This document shows positions 5,302 to 8,785 of a stretch of 8,785 nt of DNA, piece by piece. The stretch is taken from contig CAIMPQ010000039.1 of assembly GCA_903843315.1 (NCBI GenBank), forward strand, positions 1-8,785. Direction: 5' to 3'. Every line of letters starts with the position of its first letter. The stretch's first letter is position 1. Made by a program: the position numbers and the translations under genes. Source of the stretch: an uncultured beta proteobacterium. Its GTDB lineage: Bacteria > Pseudomonadota > Gammaproteobacteria > Burkholderiales > Burkholderiaceae. The notes beneath the pieces are model-generated. The model did no database searches. It was not told where the DNA came from and worked only from the letters and a program-made list of their open reading frames with translations.

Positions 5302-5481
5302 ATGAAGAGACAAATACCGAAAACACATCTAGCTTTGGAATGGGTAGGGAAGGGAATGACAGCAGCGCAAGCAGCAAGAAAGATGGAGATCTCTGAATCG
5401 AGTGTTTATGCAGCCCTCAGAAAAACGAAGGCAAAAGATTTGGGATGCTGTCCTACATGTGGTCACAAAATAAGGAACTAG
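5302..5481 (+). CDS. Small helix-turn-helix protein with C-terminal zinc knuckle
   Basis: A 59-residue basic protein. Residues about 18-41 (MTAAQAARKMEISESSVY and following) have the pattern of a homeodomain-like helix-turn-helix: Ala-rich first helix, a turn at MEIS, then recognition helix ESSVYAALRK. The tail has GCCPTCGHK (48-56), a CxxC knuckle that could bind zinc, probably across a dimer because only one knuckle is present. DNA binding is therefore likely. The start is firm: GGGAGG (5292-5297) is 4 bases ahead of the ATG, with a plausible promoter upstream. Its stop codon is one base before the exported-protein gene at 5483, so the two are co-transcribed and translationally coupled. It may regulate that gene, itself or the divergent lipoprotein. 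Target and partner are unknown. Confidence 0.75.
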   Translation: MKRQIPKTHLALEWVGKGMTAAQAARKMEISESSVYAALRKTKAKDLGCCPTCGHKIRN

Positions 5482-5482
5482 G

Positions 5483-5782
5483 ATGAAAAAGACATTATTA
5501 GCCGCTGTATCAATTTCTGTTGCTGCATTTGCCTATGCCAATACCAAGCCTTCAGATTCTTCTGAATTGGTTAATCAGCAATGCAAAATTTCTGCTGAGG
5601 CAGTAACTACCTTGAAGGGCTTACGTTATGGCAACGCCTCAATTAGGAAAGATGTTTCTAGTCTGATCAACAACCATTTGAAGACGCAAGAAAACCGTGA
5701 TGTGGCGCAGAAGGCCCTCAATCTGATGGTTGATGACAAGTCAATTGATGTTGCCACTCTAGAAAGCAAATACTGCTCATAA
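5483..5782 (+). CDS. Small exported protein of unknown function
   Basis: A 99-residue protein with a clear Sec signal peptide: KK at 2-3, hydrophobic core 5-17, and likely cleavage after AYA (17-19). The mature product of about 80 residues is helical and polar, with just two cysteines, Cys34 and Cys98, near its ends. These could form a disulfide in the periplasm. I recognise no family, although the layout resembles small periplasmic proteins of the Rap1a/HdeA size class. AGGA (5473-5476), inside the end of the preceding gene, lies 6 bases ahead of the ATG, which implies translational coupling with the HTH protein. Confidence 0.82.
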   Translation: MKKTLLAAVSISVAAFAYANTKPSDSSELVNQQCKISAEAVTTLKGLRYGNASIRKDVSSLINNHLKTQENRDVAQKALNLMVDDKSIDVATLESKYCS

Positions 5783-5802
5783 GATTACTGTCTTAAAGTA
5801 CA

Positions 5803-6270
5803 TTGACCGTGTTATCTATTGCTGAGTGTCCCGACTGTGGAAACGTGCGCCCATTGTTTGAAGAGTGTCCGCATTGTGGATCACAAAATATCCCCGTTCT
5901 GAATTCGGATACGGTGGAAATTAATATTAAACAGGGTAGCCCCTTAGTAGAGGATGCCTTGGGACAGCTGACAGACCACTTGCGAAAATCGATGGACCTG
6001 GGTATCAAGGCTATTGTATTGATCCATGGGTACGGTTCGAGCGGAGAGGGTGGTCGCATTAAATGGGCGGTTCATGAGGCTCTTGAGAACAACCAATATG
6101 CGGACCGGGTTGAGGAATACTTCTTTGGTGAACAGGTCCCATTTGGCAGTGAGCCATATCGGGCCCTATTAAAACGTCGACCGGGTCTGAAAAGTTATCT
6201 ACAGCGGTTCAAGGAAGGGAATGCAGGGATGACCGTTCTATTGTTGGGCACGTCACATAGAAATGCTTAG
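5803..6270 (+). CDS. Zinc-ribbon plus Smr-domain protein
   Basis: A 155-residue protein. An N-terminal zinc ribbon is formed by CPDCG (9-13) and CPHCG (22-26). From about 36 comes a Smr-like domain: a VEINIKQGSPLVEDAL beta-alpha unit, the IHGYGSSGEGG motif (74-84) and the closing strand GMTVLLLG. Smr domains occur as MutS2 C-terminal nucleases and as free-standing proteins acting on DNA or on RNA/ribosomes. This one lacks the ATPase part of MutS2. The HGxGxxG motif is intact. The start is uncertain: the longest form uses TTG 5803 and GTG 5809 is possible; both have poor ribosome sites. It begins about 20 bases after the exported-protein gene and may be read through from it. Confidence 0.75.
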   Translation: MTVLSIAECPDCGNVRPLFEECPHCGSQNIPVLNSDTVEINIKQGSPLVEDALGQLTDHLRKSMDLGIKAIVLIHGYGSSGEGGRIKWAVHEALENNQYADRVEEYFFGEQVPFGSEPYRALLKRRPGLKSYLQRFKEGNAGMTVLLLGTSHRNA

Positions 6271-6302
6271 AATAGAGCTACCACAACCAAGGAAGCATAT
6301 CG

Positions 6303-6644
6303 ATGACCACTAAAAAGTCAGAACATCTTATTTCTACTGAGGCAGTTTCTTCAGGGGCTGATCACTTGATTGGCGAGTTCAAGGCTCTGATGGCTGATGC
6401 AGAAGCCCTGATTCAAGCGACAGAAGATCACCCTAGCGAAACTATTAGTTCGATTCGCAATAAGGCGCTGGAAACGCTTGCTGGCGCAAAAGAAAGCCTC
6501 TCTGGAATTGAGGGCAAGTTAAGCGTTAAAGCAAAGGAAGTTGCTGAAGGTGCTGATGACTTTGTTCATCGTAATCCATGGGAAGCAGTTGGTGTTGCTG
6601 CAGGATTAGGTTTGTTGATCGGTCTTTTTATTCGCCGTCGCTAG
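6303..6644 (+). CDS. yqjD: DUF883 family membrane-anchored ribosome-binding protein (ElaB/YqjD-like)
   Basis: A 113-residue protein, mostly amphipathic helix, ending in a single C-terminal transmembrane segment preceded by HRNPWEAVGVAAG and followed by RRR at the very end. This is the hallmark of the ElaB/YqjD/YgaM family. In E. coli YqjD binds 70S ribosomes at the inner membrane in stationary phase. AAGGAA (6289-6294) gives a good ribosome site 8 bases before ATG 6303. It is the first gene of a yqjD-yqjE-yqjK-like operon, the order seen in E. coli. The role in this organism is inferred from the family. Confidence 0.92.
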   Translation: MTTKKSEHLISTEAVSSGADHLIGEFKALMADAEALIQATEDHPSETISSIRNKALETLAGAKESLSGIEGKLSVKAKEVAEGADDFVHRNPWEAVGVAAGLGLLIGLFIRRR

Positions 6645-6650
6645 GATCGC

Positions 6651-7019
6651 ATGTCACAAGAAAACTTACTTTCCTCAATTAAAAATCTGGTTGCTACCGG
6701 TGCTTCTATAGCCCAAACGCGCCTGGAGTTACTCTCGATCGATGTGCAAATTGCCAGAAGTAAATTTATTAATTTGCTCGTGATGATTGTTTGCGCTTTA
6801 TTCTTTTTATTCATTGGTCTGGTGATGTTGGCATTATTGATTGTGATCTATAGCTGGGAAGCGGATCGTATGATGGCCTTAGGACTCTTAACTGGAGCCT
6901 TTTTAACGATTGGCCTGATATTGGCCTTGCTCATTGTCCAATCACTGCGGACGATGCCTCAATTATTTGAAGCTTCGATTACTGAGCTTGCCAAGGATCA
7001 TGAGGCGCTGTCTAAATGA
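6651..7019 (+). CDS. yqjE: YqjE-like inner-membrane protein (phage_holin_3_6 family)
   Basis: A 122-residue protein with a short amphipathic N terminus (residues 1-35, including AQTRLELLSIDVQIARS) and two hydrophobic hairpin segments at about 39-65 and 75-98. This matches the YqjE/DUF1469 family, which is labelled phage holin in domain databases but in enterobacteria and betaproteobacteria is a housekeeping envelope gene. There is no phage context here. AGGA, overlapping the stop of the preceding gene, serves as ribosome site only 4 bases from the ATG. The stop overlaps the next start by ATGA. Confidence 0.9.
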   Translation: MSQENLLSSIKNLVATGASIAQTRLELLSIDVQIARSKFINLLVMIVCALFFLFIGLVMLALLIVIYSWEADRMMALGLLTGAFLTIGLILALLIVQSLRTMPQLFEASITELAKDHEALSK

Positions 7020-7294
7020 AGGATATTTATGCGCTTGAGAGACGTCGCCATGAGTTAATGATGCGGGCGAGTCGGGAGCGCAAAGAATTTGAAGAACACT
7101 TTGAACCTTGGGAGAAGCCGCTCTCTTGGGCTGATAAAGGCGTTGATGCTTTTAACTTTATTAAGGGCAATCCCATTTTATGGACCAGTGCATTTGCAGC
7201 GCTGGCGCATTACAAGCCTAAATTAGCGAGCAAAACACTTGCAGTCGGTTGGGGTGCAATGAAGTTATTAAAGGGTGCTAAGAAACTCATCTAG
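7016..7294 (+). CDS. yqjK: YqjK-like protein
   Basis: A 92-residue basic protein. The charged N-terminal helix LERRRHELMMRASRERKEFE (about 6-25) is typical of YqjK. A weakly hydrophobic middle (about 50-67, NPILWTSAFAALAHYKPK) and a Lys-rich amphipathic tail follow. Its ATG overlaps the yqjE stop (7016-7019), so translation is coupled; GAGG (7002-7005) is the likely ribosome site. Function is unknown beyond membership of the YqjD-E-K envelope module. Confidence 0.82.
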   Translation: MKDIYALERRRHELMMRASRERKEFEEHFEPWEKPLSWADKGVDAFNFIKGNPILWTSAFAALAHYKPKLASKTLAVGWGAMKLLKGAKKLI

Positions 7295-7301
7295 TTTCTT
7301 A
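7279..7301. terminator. Hairpin between the convergent yqjK and apt genes
   Basis: TAAGAAACT (7279-7287) and AGTTTCTTA (7293-7301) form a 9-bp perfect stem around CATCT that includes the yqjK stop codon. It is AT-rich and has no T-run beyond the stem on either strand. It is the only structure in the 15-base gap between two convergent genes, so it may be a weak bidirectional terminator. Confidence 0.45.
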
Positions 7302-7309
7302 AGGTAATC

Positions 7310-7828
7310 TTAGCTCTGAATCAGGGATTTATTGGGAATGCCCTGTTGATCTAGAATCTGACGACCATTCAAGAATGTAATTTCCAATAAGGTAATTGCA
7401 CCGCATACTTCAAAGCCTGCACTTCGTAATAAGGTATTCGCGGCAATCAGGGTGCCTCCAGTAGCCAGTACATCATCTAATAATAAGACTCTGGCATCCC
7501 TAGGCAGGGTTGACTGTTGAATCTCTAATGAATCAGCCCCATACTCCAAACCATACGATTCACGGTGTGATGCTAAAGGGAGCTTATTGGGTTTTCTGGC
7601 AAGGGCAAGGCCTTTATTTGCATGGAGCGCCAGGGCTGAACCGAAGATAAAGCCGCGGGATTCAATACCTAAAATATGGGTATAGTTAAATTGATTGGCG
7701 AGGGAATTGAGTTGGATGATTGACTCTCTAAAAGCGGCAGGATTTGCTAGTAAAGGGGAAATATCCCTGAAGAGAATCCCAGGTTTGGGGAAATTGGGAA
7801 CGCCGGGTAGATAATCTAATAAATTCAT
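7310..7828 (-). CDS. apt: Adenine phosphoribosyltransferase
   Basis: Converts adenine and PRPP to AMP plus pyrophosphate in the cytoplasm (purine salvage). The 172-residue protein matches the family length. Motifs are the N-terminal VPNFPKPGILFRDISPLL, GIESRGFIFG, the flexible-loop region RKPNKLP, and the PRPP-binding signature VLLLDDVLATGGT. I chose the ATG at 7828 (MNLLDYLPGV); a TTG 12 bases further upstream would add MSLI, which is less likely. Neither has a good Shine-Dalgarno sequence. It is head-to-head with a nucleosidase-like gene whose ATG is 5 bases away, so its promoter must lie inside that gene. The two gene products act in sequence on adenine. Confidence 0.95.
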   Translation of the reverse strand: MNLLDYLPGVPNFPKPGILFRDISPLLANPAAFRESIIQLNSLANQFNYTHILGIESRGFIFGSALALHANKGLALARKPNKLPLASHRESYGLEYGADSLEIQQSTLPRDARVLLLDDVLATGGTLIAANTLLRSAGFEVCGAITLLEITFLNGRQILDQQGIPNKSLIQS

Positions 7829-7833
7829 TATTA

Positions 7834-8400
7834 ATGACAACTATGAAAACGGATTTACTCATTATCACTGCATTAGAGTCTGAGCTCAAGCGAGATATCT
7901 TGCCTTCAGGAGTCGAGATTGTGTATTCCGGCATCGGCAAAATTAATGCCACGCTCGCTAGTATTAAAGCGATTGAACTCTTTGCACCACGCAGAATCAT
8001 CAATTTTGGTACTGCCGGAAAAATTAACCCCCAATTACATGGCCTGCTTGAAATCGGTAAAGTGATCCAACGGGATATGGAAACGGAGCCGCTTGCGCCA
8101 CGTGGACAAACTCCATTTTGTACTAGGCCTTATGAATATGTCTCCTCTGGACAATTTGTGTGTGGGTCCGGCGATAGCTTTGTAACCGCCCCCGATCCTT
8201 GGTTGCATAGCCAAGGAGTAGACGTAGTCGATATGGAATTATTTGCGATTGCTTATGTGGCAAACAATCATCAGATTCCATGGCAGTCCTTTAAATATAT
8301 TACCGATGATGCAAATGAGCACTCTGGAAACGAGTGGCATGAAAAAGTCAATCACGGTGAAGAACTTTTCCTTAAACATTTGAAACAGATATTGAGCTAA
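7834..8400 (+). CDS. MTA/SAH nucleosidase-like protein (PNP_UDP_1 superfamily)
   Basis: Likely hydrolyses the N-glycosidic bond of 5'-methylthioadenosine and/or S-adenosylhomocysteine, releasing adenine. Family features are ITALESEL at the N terminus, with Glu17 in the place of the E. coli MTAN general acid region, FGTAG (58-62), CGSGDSF (110-116), VDMELFAIAYV (132-142, with the Met-Glu pair that binds the sugar) and YITDDAN (155-161, the catalytic Asp region). At 188 residues it is about 40 shorter than E. coli MTAN (232), with the loss in the middle, so substrate choice is uncertain. ATG 7834 or ATG 7843 could be the start; neither has a clear ribosome site. It is divergent from apt and followed 7 bases later by fadD. 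Confidence 0.78.
   Translation: MTTMKTDLLIITALESELKRDILPSGVEIVYSGIGKINATLASIKAIELFAPRRIINFGTAGKINPQLHGLLEIGKVIQRDMETEPLAPRGQTPFCTRPYEYVSSGQFVCGSGDSFVTAPDPWLHSQGVDVVDMELFAIAYVANNHQIPWQSFKYITDDANEHSGNEWHEKVNHGEELFLKHLKQILS
7861..7889 (-). promoter_or_regulatory. apt: Possible apt promoter inside the nucleosidase gene
   Basis: Read on the minus strand, TTGAGC (plus-strand 7884-7889) and GATAAT (plus-strand 7861-7866) are 17 bases apart. The -10 matches at five of six positions and the -35 at four. Transcription would start near 7854 and leave a leader of about 26 bases before the apt ATG. This is the only reasonable candidate I could see. Confidence 0.4.
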
Positions 8401-8407
8401 TCCCTAA

Positions 8408-8785
8408 ATGGCTTTGAATCAATCGAAACCTTGGCTCAAAAATTATCCCGCAGGGGTGGAGCAAGAAATTGCGCCTCTTAAGAACACCTCCCTAGCGGAT
8501 TTCTTAGACGAGTGCCTAGGGCGCTTTGAAAAGCGTAAAGCACTTGAGGCGATGGGAAGATTTTTCTCCTACCGAGAGCTCGATCGACTCTCTAAAGACT
8601 TTGCTTCTTATCTACAGACCCTCAATTTAGAACCAGGTGCACGGGTAGCGCTGATGTATCCCAATGTGGTTGACTATGTAGTAGCCATGATGGGTACATT
8701 ACGCGCTGGGTATGTCGTGGTCAACATTAATCCACTGTATACAGCCAGGGAGCTAGAGGCTCAGCTGCAAGATAGCGGTGCTTCC
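8408..8785 (+). CDS. fadD: Long-chain fatty-acid-CoA ligase, 5' part
   Basis: Activates fatty acids to acyl-CoA using ATP, at the inner face of the membrane. Only the first 126 residues lie in the window; the gene runs off the end. The N terminus is typical of FadD: PWLKNYPAGV (8-17), a SLADFLDECLGRF helix, FSYRELDRLSKDFASYLQ, and the conserved block ending VAMMGTLRAGYVVVNINPLYT, RELEAQLQDSGAS. The ATP-binding motif lies beyond the window. The ATG at 8408 is 7 bases after the nucleosidase stop and lacks a clear Shine-Dalgarno sequence, which suggests coupling or co-transcription. The full gene would be about 550-560 codons. Confidence 0.93.
   Translation, partial: MALNQSKPWLKNYPAGVEQEIAPLKNTSLADFLDECLGRFEKRKALEAMGRFFSYRELDRLSKDFASYLQTLNLEPGARVALMYPNVVDYVVAMMGTLRAGYVVVNINPLYTARELEAQLQDSGAS

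Noticed and set aside
5135..5377. 80-codon minus-strand frame in the divergent intergenic region
   Set aside because: It overlaps the better supported HTH gene and its promoter, lacks a ribosome site and has a low-complexity, non-conserved look.
6651..7019. Phage holin, suggesting a prophage
   Set aside because: The phage_holin label is a domain-database name; the gene sits in the yqjD-E-K order and no lysis, integrase or structural phage genes are near.

Overview
The window looks like a chromosomal segment of a small-genome freshwater betaproteobacterium in the Burkholderiaceae, most likely Polynucleobacter or a close relative. This rests on moderate-to-low G+C, tight gene packing, protein sequences of betaproteobacterial type (aspartokinase, Phasin_2-type phasin, FadD) and a lysC followed by tRNA-Ser(GCU). 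The genus is an inference; no 16S or other decisive marker is present.

Layout. Positions 1-63 hold the 3' end of a gene, possibly tilS. It is followed by lysC (aspartokinase, 130-1380), which has a good internal start for a separate regulatory beta subunit, and by tRNA-Ser(GCU) at 1448-1542. About 450 bases with no convincing gene follow; they are rich in inverted repeats. Next comes a membrane-anchored EF-hand protein (1991-2296). A strongly structured leader (2374-2480) precedes a pair of membrane proteins of unknown function, DUF1345 and DUF1622. An AT-rich stretch then carries a good sigma70 promoter overlapped by an inverted TTGCRATGC motif. It drives a highly expressed phasin gene (3841-4416) that ends at a textbook terminator.

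A minus-strand orphan lipoprotein (4569-5108) with its own terminator is divergent from a two-gene unit. That unit encodes a 59-residue helix-turn-helix/zinc-knuckle protein (5302-5481) and, one base later, a small exported protein (5483-5782). A zinc-ribbon plus Smr-domain protein follows. Then comes a yqjD-yqjE-yqjK-like membrane operon (6303-7294), converging on apt (minus strand). apt is head-to-head with an MTA/SAH-nucleosidase-like gene, with start codons only 5 bases apart. The window ends inside fadD (8408 onward).

How the genes work together. LysC begins aspartate-family amino-acid synthesis. The nucleosidase-like enzyme would release adenine, which Apt converts to AMP, so the divergent pair makes sense as a purine-salvage unit. 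Phasin coats polyhydroxyalkanoate granules, and its promoter looks like a target of a PhaR-type repressor. The Yqj trio forms a small envelope/stress module. FadD activates fatty acids. The least understood parts are the HTH/zinc-knuckle plus exported-protein unit, the DUF1345/DUF1622 pair with its structured leader, and the repeat-rich gap after the tRNA. No CRISPR array, insertion sequence, integrase or rRNA was seen.
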